Source of the DNA: Branchipolynoe longqiensis
Taxonomy: Eukaryota > Annelida > Polychaeta > Phyllodocida > Polynoidae
Direction of reading: 5' to 3'
NCBI GenBank assembly: GCA_030323885.1
Contig: CM059186.1
Location: forward strand, 167,211,417 to 167,275,416
DNA: 64,000 nt
Within the stretch, counting starts at the first letter, position 1. Each line of letters opens with the position of its first letter. Shown piece by piece: positions 22,736 to 33,313 of this stretch. A program made the translations under genes and the position numbers. Below the pieces are notes generated by a model that saw nothing but the letters and a program-made list of their open reading frames with translations, was not told the origin of the DNA and did not search any database.

Positions 22736-23312
22736 CGGTTTGTATTGATGAATTGAGGGCGATGTCCGCCAGCCTGGAGCTGACCTTGTGGACAGACCAT
22801 AATGGGACAGGCGAGGTGTCCGAGGTAATCAATGTGACTCCGGCATCACAGATGACCAAAGGGCAGACTACACAGGCGCGACTCAGCGTGGTCAGGCGAG
22901 CAGGGCGTCAGGTCAATAAACACCGGCGTCCCGCGCCGTGCCACCGGAAGTGCACAGAACGACTTCCTGTCTGGGAGGAGCCAAGGCAGCAGTGGAATTA
23001 GCGTGGCCTTAAATAACAAATGGGTCACCTCATGGTTTTTGCTGATAAAGGTATATGTTAAGTACTAAGGTGCTGGTATTGTATCACGCTTCTAACTAGC
23101 TTTGTTTTGTGTTTGGTGGCAATTGTCGTTAGAACTGGAAGACCAGTGATCAGCATTGACAACATGTTTTTATGAGGAATAACCCCGATAAATAACCAAA
23201 ACGAGACTAGCATGATTTAGTGAAGTGGGGGTGAAGAAAAAGAACTATAGACTAGCATGATCTAACAAAGTTAAGGATTTTATGTTAATCAATATATTAA
23301 CGAGTGAAGTAC
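22736..23312. other. Unique sequence with ETS motif
   Basis: ACCGGAAGT at 22943-22951 is followed 14 bp later by the opposite-strand ETS core CTTCCTG (22966-22972). The plus-strand open frame through here (to 23001) has no domain I recognise. 23000-23312 is AT-rich and unique. Confidence 0.4.
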
Positions 23313-23456
23313 TCTGCACTGACCGCACAGGCAATGAACCACATGGACAGGCAGGGTTGGGGATAGTGATTGTGTCAGGGAGCCTAGATTGTGTAAGGGT
23401 TAAGACGTCCACCCCTGAATGGTCAATATGTGGGTTCGAGTGCCGCTCTAGGCAAC
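23313..23456 (+). mobile_element. SINE-B copy 2, tRNA-like 3' half
   Basis: Same family as 7480-7625. The tRNA-like part (23382-23454) keeps a perfect 7-bp acceptor helix GCCTAGA/TCTAGGC, the A box TTGTGTAAGGG and the B box GGTTCGAGTGC. Compared with copy 1, acceptor position 7 changed from a G-T to an A-T pair. The anticodon stem is not paired. About 70 bp upstream are shared with copy 1. Confidence 0.75.
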
Positions 23457-24440
23457 AACTCGTACAGTCTCTTGTAATTGTAACAGTTGAGGTTCAAGAT
23501 GGCTGCCTTGTCCCAGCGCTCATCTAGTTTAGGCTGTACGATGACTTGTTATAAACAATTCAATTGAATATTTAAACCATGTACAAACATTGCATAAATA
23601 ACTGCATACCTGCAACACTTACGGCACTGGCAAAAGATATATATGCATAAAATTCATTTACCAAAAGATCTTTAGATATTCTATTTTTCTGGTTCGGTCA
23701 GTAGCTGTAGCATATGTCTTGTGTGTATTCATATATACAGCAGACGTCACTGTTCTGACGTCAGACTGCATTCATACCTGTACCGGGCCCAAACAGGCAC
23801 AGGCCGCCCGCCGTATTAGTACACGAAAGAGACCACAGGTGGCGCCAGTGGCGGTCAAACAAGGGGGAATATCCACGCAAATATGCAACAACAGGAAGCG
23901 GAGCTCAATTATTCGCCTACATCGAAGGTCACACATAATGCAGAGCAACACAAAGCCAACATCGTCTGCACGGTTCTTATTTTCAAATTGCAAATATGTT
24001 TATTCTGCTGAATAGGTTGTTTGGGCACTGCTGGATCTTTGGTCTTTCGGCTATTGTCCAAGTCAGGATTTTCGACACAAAAATTGATAGCTAGAATATA
24101 TATGCAGTATATATATATATCAAAATAATACAATTACATCCATGCTTTTAAACATACAGCATGGATAACTGATATGTGATTACAAGTTCAAATGTGATAT
24201 TATAACACTGGTTTCATATGATTAAATTAGGTGGTTCGATATGAATATTTTCATTGCATCTAGTGCTTGTGTAGAAGTTATCTTCTGCATTTATTTAGCT
24301 TTATTGCTTGAGTTATAGTAAGGTCTAATATATGTCATGGTATGGTCAGTCAGCCATTCAGCTGCAGCTAGACGAGGAGTGGGTCACGGTAGGTTAGACT
24401 GGAATAGTCTAGTGCTACTTCATTGTGTGTAGTTGTGTCA
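23457..24440. other. AT-rich unique sequence with a SINE tail fragment
   Basis: 23620-23672 (ACGGCACTGGCAAAAGAT and then ATAAAATTCATTTAC) matches 61117-61170, so it is the tail of a dispersed repeat. Short TA runs lie at 24095-24120. No coding exon is recognisable. Confidence 0.5.
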
Positions 24441-24453
24441 TTTTGTTAGATGC

Positions 24454-24769
24454 TTGGTTGGTTGTTCGAGTTTTACGTCCTGGCAACATCTAAGGTCATA
24501 TCAGGTCAGATACCAACTGTGACAGTGTGCACTCATGGCGACTTAATAGTGCTGCCACACATGGAAATCACCATGACCAGATATGCAACTCAGTCACATT
24601 ATCCTGACACTGAAGAAACCAGTCCTTGCCCTATCTTCCTATTCATTCTGAGCGCTTATCTAGAAAGCGACAAGTGTTGATTTTGTAAGTCAATGGTTTT
24701 ACTCGACCAGGAACCAAACTCCCGATCTCCCGTTCAGGAGTGCTCTACCTATTCGGTGATGGTGGCCGG
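24454..24769 (-). mobile_element. SINE-A copy 2, full length
   Basis: Reverse-complement copy of the SINE-A family, 316 bp, from the 3' tail (GGTTGGTTGTTCGAGTTTTA in plus reading) to the tRNA-like head near 24769. The 13-bp flanks TTTTGTTAGATGC (24441-24453) and TTTTATTAGATGC (24770-24782) are a target-site duplication with one mismatch. Confidence 0.85.
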
Positions 24770-25002
24770 TTTTATTAGATGCAGTTTTCTGTTTAGTGTT
24801 GATTGCCTTCTGGTATGACGGGTGGAGTTGTGGTATTACTACTATTACCGTACCCCTGTTAGAGGAGTGTTGTGAGCAATGTGCTGCACCTGCCCTGGAT
24901 GGTGCTTGGGGTCAGATCAGGTTATATATGACACCCGGGTACAGATAGTTACCCTGGCTGTGGTTCTATACTGAATGGGTCCTATACTATCAGGTATATC
25001 AC

Positions 25003-25288
25003 GGCTGCTTGCCGGGAACCTGCCCGAGACAGCGGCAGGCTGCTTGCCGGAAAACTACACGAAGCAGGCTGGTCAACAGCGGCAGGCTGCCGGCCGGTAA
25101 CCTTCCAGAGGCAGGCTGGGCAACAACGGCAGGCTGCATGCCGGGAACCTGCCAGAGTCAGGCTGGTCAACAGAAGCAGGCTGCTTGCCGGGAATCTGCC
25201 CGAGGCAGGCTGGTGAACAGCGCAAGGCTGCCTGCCGGGAACCTGCCCGAGGCAGGCTGGTCAACAGCGGCAGGCTGCCGGCAGTCGG
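25003..25288 (+). repeat. 47-bp minisatellite
   Basis: Six units of about 47 bp: GGCAGGCTGCTTGCCGGGAA, then CCTGCCCGAGGCAGGCTGG, then TCAACAGC. Each unit contains the inverted pairs GGCAGGC and GCCTGCC-like stretches and could fold into hairpins. 24783-25002 before it is unique. Confidence 0.9.
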
Positions 25289-25321
25289 TTAGGGCTGTTT
25301 GTGTAGTGGATGCACATTGGA

Positions 25322-25625
25322 GCTGAATTGGTGTTTTACATCCTGGCTAAAGCTAGCGTTATATCAAAACAGGCACCTACCTGCACCGGTGCCTACTTAC
25401 AGTGATAGTCATAGTACTGCCCCAGAGATTGGTAACCAGGACCATGTTCCAGTATCATACTCACTCGCATTATCCTGCCAATGAGTCAACCAGTCCTGAC
25501 CTGATCATTTTAACGTAAAGCGTCACGCAAGGTATTGACAAGTATCCCTCTGTAAGTCCTTGGTTAAACTGACTAGGGATTACTTTCTCCCACACGGGAT
25601 GTGTGCGCTCTATCAACTGGGACAA
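25322..25625 (-). mobile_element. SINE-A copy 3, diverged
   Basis: Same order of blocks as copies 1 and 2 (TTTTACATCCTGGC, then TTGGTAACCAGGACCATG, then CACTCGCATTATCCTG, then a decayed tRNA-like head near 25600), but with many changes. It is an older insertion. No target-site duplication is visible. Confidence 0.65.
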
Positions 25626-26320
25626 TCCGTCCTGTTGTGTCGGGCTGCTTTGTGGGCGGACTGAACTGGGTGTACAGCAGTCTGCTTATTTCAGTAGATA
25701 GGCGCAGGCAACATGTCACAAACCCAGGGCTCCACTGGATGCGATTTGCTCGACTCGCTTATTTTTTGGTCCGGAAACTAAACACCATTAGGTGGTCTGG
25801 ACGGCTTCAAGGCAGACGAGGGTCACGTAGGGCACATAGGTCACATAGGTCATGTGGATAACATCTAGAGACAGATTGGATATTGGGATGAGAAAGTTGT
25901 GTCTAGTGGGAATGCGACTGGGATAGGTATAGCCTCATCGCCAGATGGGATAGCATAGCGGTGCAGTGTCTGCTTCGTGTGCGGGCGATAAAGGGTTCAA
26001 GGAGTGATAAATCAAATAGAAACACGTGACCAGACTGAAATTTGGCAGCACCTTACCAGGAATTGATTAGATGCAGAAATCACAAGAGGCGGTTAGTTCC
26101 GTGTTAAGATAAGGTGCCGGCGTTAGGCATCGGGCAGAGTGGTACTTCAGTCGGGAAGCACTATAAATCAGTCATTAGGACGCACTGTCACACGCGGCAA
26201 TCTGTCCTGAAAGGACCGAACAATAGTCACATGCAGGAAGGATGAAAACCAGCCATCCGGAAACGCAGTGTCTGAAGAAGAGTTAACATCAGTAACGGTG
26301 AGGCCCGGCAACCTGCAGCA
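25626..26320. other. Unique sequence with a tRNA-like patch
   Basis: 25948-26010 resembles a tRNA-derived SINE head: A-box-like TAGCATAGCGG and B-box-like GGTTCAAGG 43 bp later. The arms do not pair well enough for a tRNA gene. The remainder is unique, without a recognisable exon. Confidence 0.35.
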
Positions 26321-26324
26321 GCAT

Positions 26325-26690
26325 GCATTCCCATCAGGCTGCATTCCCACCAGGCTGCATTCATACCGATCTGCATGCATACTACCCTACATCCACACCA
26401 GCCTTCAGTGATACCAGCCCGTAGGTATACCTTTACCAGCCTACATTCACACCAACCTACATCCATACCATCCTGCATTAATACCAGCCCGCATTCAGAC
26501 CAGCCTGCATTACCACCAATCGGTATTCATAATATCCTTTTTCCACACCAGCATGTATTCCAACCAGCCTGCATTCATACCAGCCTGCATTCACACCAGC
26601 TTATTTTCACACCAGCCTGCATTCACACCCGCCTGTATTCGCACCGGCCTGCATTCATACCACCCTGCATTCATACGAACTCACATGTAG
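26325..26690 (+). repeat. 16/17-bp minisatellite CCAGCCTGCATTCACA
   Basis: About 22 imperfect units of 16-17 bp. They are well conserved at 26560-26680 and decayed to the left. Confidence 0.85.
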
Positions 26691-27045
26691 GAGACGGCGG
26701 GACGCAGGGTTCAGGCCGATGGGCGGGAGTTCGTCCTTACCGGAAGTTGTGCCTGCCTCGGTTATCGAAGTCATTCTACAGAAGCGGACCAGGCTGGTAC
26801 AAGCTTAACCCCCCCAAAGCCCCCCCCCCCCCCCCAACACAGACATACGTCTCCACACACATCTACAGCCATGTACACCCCCGCACTCCGCCCCCACACA
26901 CCCCGCCCCACACACCCCGCCCACCCTCACTGAGACGAATAGGCTTCTAGTCCGATAGCGTTCGTCTGCGGTGTGACGTCACAGTAATGTCGTCTGCCCT
27001 CACACCGACGCGCATACATCACGTGACCCAGTTCTTACATATAAC
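26691..27045. other. GC-rich sequence with ETS and CRE motifs, poly-C run
   Basis: ACCGGAAGT at 26739-26747, a poly-C run at 26819-26835, CCGCCCCACACACC repeats at 26880-26930 and a perfect CRE TGACGTCA at 26974-26981. Possible promoter-type fragment. No coding sequence recognised. Confidence 0.35.
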
Positions 27046-27047
27046 GC

Positions 27048-27100
<53 letters not shown>
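27046..27100 (+). repeat. TA microsatellite
   Basis: Interrupted TATATACA dinucleotide run that ends at the MITE boundary. Confidence 0.9.
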
Positions 27101-27426
27101 CAGTACAACACCATTAAACCAAGCTCGGTTAAACCAAACGATCGTTTAATCCAAACTTTTTTCGGCGGCCCGGCAAAATACTACCATTTATCATTAAAAA
27201 AAAGTTGCTTAAACCAAAGTGGGTTAATCCAAAGTATCGGTTAATCCAAACAAAATTGTCGGGCCCCAGGCCACTTCAGGTATGGTTAAACCAAACTTTC
27301 ACGTGGTTATAAGGTCATCTGAGACTTTTTTATATGATAAATGGTAGTATTTTGCCAGGCCGCCGAATAAGTTTGGATTAACCGATCGCTTGGTTTAACT
27401 GAGCTTGGTTTAATGGGGTTATACTG
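27101..27426. mobile_element. Palindromic MITE, pogo/Tc1-mariner type, 326 bp
   Basis: The inverted ends match for about 100 bp. The left end reads CAGTACAACACCATTAAACC; the right end read in reverse is CAGTATAACCCCATTAAACC. TA dinucleotides flank both sides (27099-27100, 27427-27428), as expected for TA-target transposons. The arms repeat the phrase GGTTAAACCAAACGATCGG. There is no transposase, so it is non-autonomous. Confidence 0.8.
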
Positions 27427-27514
27427 TACGTACATAAAAAACAATAATCGAAATGTCCACATACATTGTATATTAAATTCATAATCCACCCACTTTTTTG
27501 CCAAAGTCAAGTCA

Positions 27515-27605
27515 AAGTTGATGCCAAAGCTCGGTTAAACCAATGATCGGTTAATCCAAACAAATTTCTAGGTCCCTTCAAGTTTGGTTTAACGGGGTTA
27601 TATTG
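27515..27605. mobile_element. Fragment of a related MITE
   Basis: Carries AGCTCGGTTAAACCAATGAT, CGGTTAATCCAAACAAA and the right end AACGGGGTTATATTG followed by TA. It is very similar to internal (27226-27290) and terminal parts of the neighbouring MITE. Confidence 0.65.
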
Positions 27606-28206
27606 TATATCAGTTCTGGCTACAAATGTACGGTGCTCTCTGTACGATGCTCTCTGTAGGTGCTCCCTTTACGGTGTTCTCTGTTCTCGAGTGGTGTGCT
27701 CTAATAGCCCAGCAGCTGCTTGTATTGGTCAGACCATGACCGGCGTACGTGCAGCAGGGCACGTGCGCAGCACACAGCGCAGAAATAGCACTTCTTTTTA
27801 TTTTATTTTGTGTATGGGACGTTTATGCTGTCCATAGCATATCAGCTCGGATGATCGAGCTTGTGTTCAATGCTGGGCAGTTATCAGTCTGTGTTTCTTA
27901 AGATTATGGTTTGTGGTTAGTGGTCTATGTTAGTTTTTTTTTATTTTCTTGGTAAGAGTCTTCCTATTTTTATTGTTTAATTCTAGCACATGCCAGGATA
28001 TCATCTGGCGCGCAGCACACGGAGCGCAAACAATGGACGTGGCAACAGGCCGTTTGAGGAACTAACACATAATTAAATATATATTTGCGGCTGCCTATAT
28101 TCGTATAACCTTTATACTCCTTATATATATATATATATATAGCTGCGTGCCCGGCAGATCTCGGCAGAGTGGCGCTGCATGAGTAGAGTTCCTAATTTAG
28201 CTGGAC
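27606..28206. other. Unique AT-rich sequence with a small CTCTCTG repeat island
   Basis: 27630-27690 holds four or five units of TACGGTGCTCTCTG, the same unit as the 1.15-kb array at 29.6 kb. There is a TA run at 28118-28141. No gene is seen. Confidence 0.6.
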
Positions 28207-28697
28207 CCGGTGTTGCAGTTTCCACGGCACACCAGTTTGCGAGGGACACATCCATTCAAATGCATTGTCCATGGCCGTGTGCAAATCTTCATACAGAAGT
28301 GAAATATCTCTACAACCACACCACCTAGAAACAAATCCCTTGGTACACATATAGAAAACATGTGTACCAAAAGGATTATATTAAATTGATAAGGGAAGGG
28401 TTCTGGATTTCTATTAATTTTGAATTAAACTAATGTTTTGCACTGCGCGTACCATCAAACTCAAGGCATTGTCAATGGTTGTGAGCAATCTTCATACAGA
28501 AAATACAGCAAAAGTGAAATATCTCTAAAACCACACCCACCTAGAAACAAATCGCTTGGTACACATATAGAAAACATCTTTACCAAAAACATTATATTAA
28601 ATTTATAAGGTTAGTGATGATGCTGTTCGATGTTGATGCTTGCGCAGAAGCGATGTGTCCCTCGCAAACTGGTGTGCCGCTGAAACTGCAACACCGG
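28207..28697. mobile_element. Palindromic element, 491 bp, with internal duplication
   Basis: 46-bp inverted ends (28207-28252 and 28652-28697, 44 of 46 identical) start CCGGTGTTGCAGTTTC and run to GAGGGACACATC. Inside, a segment of about 145 bp occurs twice in direct orientation (about 28254-28400 and 28456-28608, sharing GTGAAATATCTCTA and ACACATATAGAAAACAT). No target-site duplication or transposase is seen. Probably a non-autonomous DNA transposon of unknown family. Confidence 0.6.
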
Positions 28698-28765
28698 CCC
28701 CGCCCTGCCCGACCCCGGGGTTAACCATATCGGGGGCCCGGGAGTCGCCCGGTGCGCAGCCACTC

Positions 28766-29040
28766 ACGGGGGGGGGGGGGGGGGGGGGTGGACAGATTAT
28801 GGGCGCGACGGCCCTTCTCACGGCTCGCCAGCCCCTATTACTGTATATCAACCCTTCTTACGCTCCACCAGTCTCTCTCACCGCACCACGGCCCTTATCA
28901 CTGCTCGCCAGCCCCTATCACCGCACCCCGGCCCCTCTCATAGCCCACCAACCCTTATCATGGGCAGTCAGCCCTTCTCATGGCCAGTCAGCCCCTATTA
29001 CCGCACCCCGGCCCTTCTCATGGTCCAACAGCTACAGTTA
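28766..29040 (+). repeat. Poly-G run and pyrimidine-rich minisatellite
   Basis: A run of about 21 G (28768-28788) is followed by roughly ten units of about 20-22 bp such as ACCGCACCCCGGCCCCTCTC and GCTCGCCAGCCCCTATCA. Confidence 0.8.
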
Positions 29041-29631
29041 GGCGGCATGGTTCACAGTGGCGGCCCTGTTCAGCAGGGCCCATGATAAAGGAGTACTAGA
29101 ACGGGCCCCATTACATGGGCTCATCTGACAAGTACTCATGGCAAGGGCACACTTGGCGGGCCGCTGTGACGGGGCCTGAGGCAGGCCGTGACGGGGCGTC
29201 GTGACGGGGCCCGAGGCAGGTCGGGCCGGGGCTGGGTGTCACGGCGCCGTGACATCACTCACCCCGGCTGACAGTCGGCGCCACGCCCGGCCCGTCCCAG
29301 ACGAGCAGCTCCGAGTGTCTCTGTCCCTTTTTGTCTCCAGTTCCAATTGATATGAAGATTCCTGATTAAACAAAGAAGAGGCGGCGCTACACAACCATCC
29401 CTCACGCGACCATTCAGACCCGGCCACCGGGCGCCTTTTTATCTTCTTGTTATCTTCTTTTTATCTTCTGCTGGAAGCAAATGAATCATCAGCGATCGTG
29501 ATGTAAGCAAAGGCTCGGTCAATGACTGATGTCAATATCAGCAGTGGGCATTCAATGGGAGATGGACGGCTCCGGTGGCCGGCTTATAGTCCACCGCTAA
29601 TGTCAGATAAATATTGGGCGCATCTGAGCGG
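29041..29631. other. Unique GC-rich sequence, no gene seen
   Basis: CpG-rich (GTGACGGGGC repeated three to four times at 29168-29215, CGGCGCCGTGACATCAC at 29243). Frames are short. Nothing recognisable as an exon. Confidence 0.5.
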
Positions 29632-30785
29632 AGCTCTCTGTGCGGTACTCTCTGCTCTCTGTATGGTTTTCTCTGTACGGTGCTCTCTGCTCTCTGTACT
29701 GTTCTCTCTGTGTGGTCCTCTCTGCTCTCTGTATGGTTCTCTATGTACGGTGATCTCTGCTCACTGTACGGTGCTCTCTGTGTGGTACTCACTGCTCTCT
29801 GTATGGTTCTCTATGCAATGTGATCTCTGCTCTCTGTACGGTGCTCTCTGTGTGGTACTCTCTGCTCTATGTCCGGTCCTCTATGTGTGGTATTCTGTTA
29901 TCTGCACGGTGCTATCTGGATGATGCTCTCTGCTCTTTGTGCGGTTCTCTGTGTATGGTGTTGTCTGCTCTGTGCTCGGTGATCTCTGCTCTCTGTATGG
30001 TGCTCTCTGTGCGGTACTCTCTGCTCTCTGTGTGGTTACCTCTGTATGGTGCGCTCTGCTCTCTGTACAGTGTTGTTGTTGCGGTACTCTCTGCTTGCTG
30101 TATGGTTCTCTATGTATGGTGTTCTCTGCTCTCTGTGCGGTACTCTCTGCTCTCTGTATGGTGCTATCTCGACGGTGCTCTCTGCTCTCTGACGGTTCTG
30201 TGTGTACGGTACTCTCTGCATGACGCTCTATGTACGGTGACATATGTACGGTGCTCTCTGCACATTGCTCGCTGTATGGTGATCTCTGCTCTCTGTGTGT
30301 ATGGGTGGTGCTTTCTGTATGGTGCTCTCTGCACGGCGTTCTCTGTACAGTGCTATGTCTACGGTACCCTCTGCATGGCCCTCTCTGTACGTTGTTATAT
30401 GTACGTTGCTCTCTGTACGGTGCTCTCTACTCTCTGCACGATGCTCTCTGTTCGGTGCTCTCTGTACGGGGCTCTATGTTCGGTGCCCTATGTACGGTAC
30501 TCGAGGCTCTCTGCACAATGCTCTTTGTTCGGTGCTATGTGTATAGTGTTCTCTGTATGATGATATATGTATGGTGCCCTCTTTACGGTGCTCTCTCTAA
30601 TGTGCTCTCTTTGGGGTGCTCTCTGTACGGTGCTCTACTTACAGTGTTATTTGTTCTTTTCAAGGTGCTCTATGTACGGTGCTCTCTGTACGGTGCTCTC
30701 TGCACGGCGCTCTCTGTACGGTGTTATCTGTGGGGTGCTATCTGTACGGTGCTCTCTGCAAGGTGCTCTGCACGGCTCTAAATTG
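29632..30785 (+). repeat. 14-bp minisatellite TRYGGTGCTCTCTG
   Basis: 1.15 kb, about 80 units of 14 bp, with extra 7-bp CTCTCTG modules that give 21-bp units in the left half. Left and right halves differ: GCTCTCTG doublets dominate to about 30200, single 14-mers after. Open frames up to 246 codons are artefacts. Confidence 0.95.
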
Positions 30786-30814
30786 TGAGTTCAGGTCATA
30801 TGTGTATATTACAA

Positions 30815-30930
30815 GTGCAGATTCCGGGTGCAGATTTTTGGGTGCAGATTCCGGGTGCAGATTCCGGGTGCAGATTTGGGGTGTAAATTATGGGTGCAGA
30901 TTCTGGGTACAGATTGTAGATGTAGATTCC
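30815..30930 (+). repeat. 17-bp minisatellite GTGCAGATTCCGGGTGC
   Basis: About seven imperfect copies of GGGTGCAGATTCCGGGT type. Confidence 0.85.
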
Positions 30931-31019
30931 TAGCGTGAATTGGTGCGTGTGGCCTCCACGAGTGCCGCTTTCAGATTGTGTCACGCATGACTGATTCGGA
31001 GGACTGTGGGTTATCGGGC

Positions 31020-31200
31020 GAGGTCGAGGTGGGGCGGAGTGGGACGGGGCGGGGCGGGGCGGGGCGGGGGAGGTGGGGTGGGTCCGGGCTGGACAGGCGG
31101 CAGGACTGTCCGGGCGGCGGGCCGGGATGTGGCGGGATGTGCCGGGGGGGGGGGGGGGGGGTGGGGGGGGGGGGCGGGATGTGGTGGGACGGGCCCGTGC
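31020..31200 (+). repeat. G-rich low complexity with poly-G
   Basis: GGGGCGGGGCGG repeats (31040-31075) and a G run broken by a single T (31143-31173). It is G-quadruplex prone. Confidence 0.85.
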
Positions 31201-31372
31201 GGGATTGACGGAGGGGCGGGACGAGGAAGGGCGGGGGGAGGGAAGATGGCGGGTTGCTGGCCTGACCGACGCCGGGCCAGATGGACGTGATTGACTCACC
31301 AGGCCCCGTGCCAGACGACTGACGAGAGCCGACCACTACGGCGTCACCATGGCAACTGTGTAAGAACGGGAA

Positions 31373-31592
31373 TCACGCCCACGCCCACGCCCACGCCCAC
31401 GCCTACACCCACGCCCACGCCCAAGCCCACGCCCACGTCCACGCCCACGCCCACGCCACCGCCACGCCCACGCCCACCCCCACGCCCACGCCCACGCACG
31501 CGCCCACGCACGCGCCCACACCCACGCCCACGCCCACGCACGCGCCCACGCCCACGCCCACTCCCACGCCCACGCCCACGCACGCGCAGCGA
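31373..31592 (+). repeat. Hexamer array CCCACG
   Basis: About 36 copies of the hexamer CCCACG with CACGCG variants. Open frames in several phases (Pro-Thr, Arg-Pro, Ala-Trp) are artefacts. Confidence 0.95.
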
Positions 31593-31769
31593 GACCAATC
31601 GGGGCAACATCCTGACACTGACAGCCCAGTAACTCCCGTCCGCAGAGCCCGGCCCGACAGGCTGTCTGCAACAGGTGGTGGGTGTTCCGGCACAGGTGGA
31701 ACATGTGACACGTGTGGCAGGTTACACATGTGTGGCAGGTGACATACGTGGGACAGGTGGCATACGTGT

Positions 31770-31885
31770 AGCAGGTGACAGTGCACACTCATGGCGACTT
31801 TGTTGCGCTGCCCCACTGGGAGATCAGGGTGCCATCACCATGAACCGATATTCCACTCAGTCACATTATTCTTATACTGACGGCT
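31770..31885 (-). mobile_element. SINE-A copy 4, fragment
   Basis: Only the middle of SINE-A: GTGACAGTGCACACTCATGG, CCCCACTGGGAGATCAGG and CACTCAGTCACATTATTC in plus reading. Both ends are missing. 31650-31770 before it carries about five loose copies of a CAGGTGACATACGTG repeat. Confidence 0.7.
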
Positions 31886-31989
31886 GCTCATGAAGGACGG
31901 CTGCTCATGTAAGAAACTGACAGAAAAAAGGAAATGGTTGAAAGAGGAAAACATCGGGATAAGACCTAACAAAAGAAAAATAGGCATCA

Positions 31990-32112
31990 GAAGAAAGGGA
32001 AGGAAGGGAAGGAAGGGAAGGAAGGGGAGTAAGGGAAGGAATGGAAGGAAGGGAAGGAAGGGAACTAAGGGAAGGAAGGGAAGGAAGGGAAGGAAGGGGA
32101 GGAAGGGAATAC
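31990..32112 (+). repeat. GGGAAGGAA microsatellite
   Basis: About 14 copies of GGGAAGGAA with small variants; pure purine, so triplex prone. Confidence 0.9.
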
Positions 32113-32450
32113 AATTAAGAAAAGGAAAATCAGAAGAAAGTGAGATGGAAAACGAAAGAAAATAAATATAAATTCGAAGCGACAAAGATTATGCAGCATA
32201 GGTACAATTAAACAAATGTCAAGGTTTTGTGGGACATGTTAATCCACATGTCATACCTTTATTGGTGTTGCTACTGCTGGGTTGTGGAATACTGGGTTTG
32301 CTGTACAATAGGATCCCACGTAATGCAATATGGGACCTGGATCTGAATAACAACAGGACACAATGTGGGAGGTTCCTGTTTGAAGGCGGCGCCAGTCGCT
32401 CCCACATGTCATTTGTCAACTGTCATCACAATGGGCTGGAGAGCGACGCC
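32113..32450. other. Unique AT-rich sequence with an orphan open frame
   Basis: A plus-strand frame starts at 32229 and has a strongly hydrophobic N-terminal stretch (IPLLVLLLLGCGILGLLY, residues 9-26), then about 50 ordinary residues before it runs into the C-rich tract at 32450. I recognise no family and see no splice or polyadenylation support. Probably chance; not called as a gene. Confidence 0.3.
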
Positions 32451-32935
32451 CCCTTCCCGCCTCCCCAGCCTCGCCCCCCCCCCGCCCCCACTGCCTGCCC
32501 TCATCAACCACCTCACCCGCTTTACCCGTCTACCTCGCCTCCCTCGCCCACCCACCCCTGCCTCACCCGCCTGCCCGTCTCACCCCGGCACCCTCACTTC
32601 CCTCACTTCACCCGCAACCCACACCTCCCCCGCTTCACGCGCTTCACCTGCTTCACCCGCTTCACCGCCACCCCGCCTCGCCCGCATCCCCCACCTCCCT
32701 GCCTTACCCATCCCAACCGCCTCCCACACCTTCCCATCCTCCCCCCACCTCCCATCCACACTCTCCCCTTCCTTCCCCCCCTTCCTCCTCCCCCTTCCAC
32801 CTCAACCCCGACATCCTCTCCCCACGCCCACCCACACCCACACCCACAACCCACACCTCCCAACCTCCCAACCCACCCCCACCCCACCCACGCCCCCTTC
32901 GCCCCGCACCTTACACCGCGTCCTTCTTGCTCATC
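32450..32935 (+). repeat. C-rich low complexity
   Basis: CCCACC, CTTCAC and CCCGC modules without a stable period, ending in CCCACACCCACACCCAC (32830-32850). Pro-rich frames here are not genes. Confidence 0.85.
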
Positions 32936-33313
32936 AGGCACCATTGAGGTGCAGCGCCACCCGCCAGCGCCAAGACGCGCGGCCCCTGGCGGCTAGATCG
33001 GAACCGGAAGTGATACGCTTAGCGATCTACTCGCGGGACGCAGCGGAAATACAGCTCTGTAAGCGCCAGGTCCATATCTGGCACGGGGACCAGTGTAGAC
33101 GCGTTGGGCTGATGGTGAAACACCTGATAAAGCGAAGCAGAGTAGCGCCCAGGTGTGGCAATACCTCCTGTGTGTAAGGGTCTGAATAATATACATATAC
33201 AATATATATGTATATATATATGTATGTAAATTGTAAGGCTTTAGCTCCGCAGTTGCCGTCTTGAAGGGTTGTTCTCTTCTATCAGGTCGACTGATAAGAG
33301 CGTCAAGACTCCT
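32936..33313. other. Unique sequence with ETS motif and TA run
   Basis: ACCGGAAGT at 33003-33011 within a GC-rich stretch, and a TA/TG run at 33188-33232. The frame ending at 33177 shows no recognisable domain. Confidence 0.4.
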
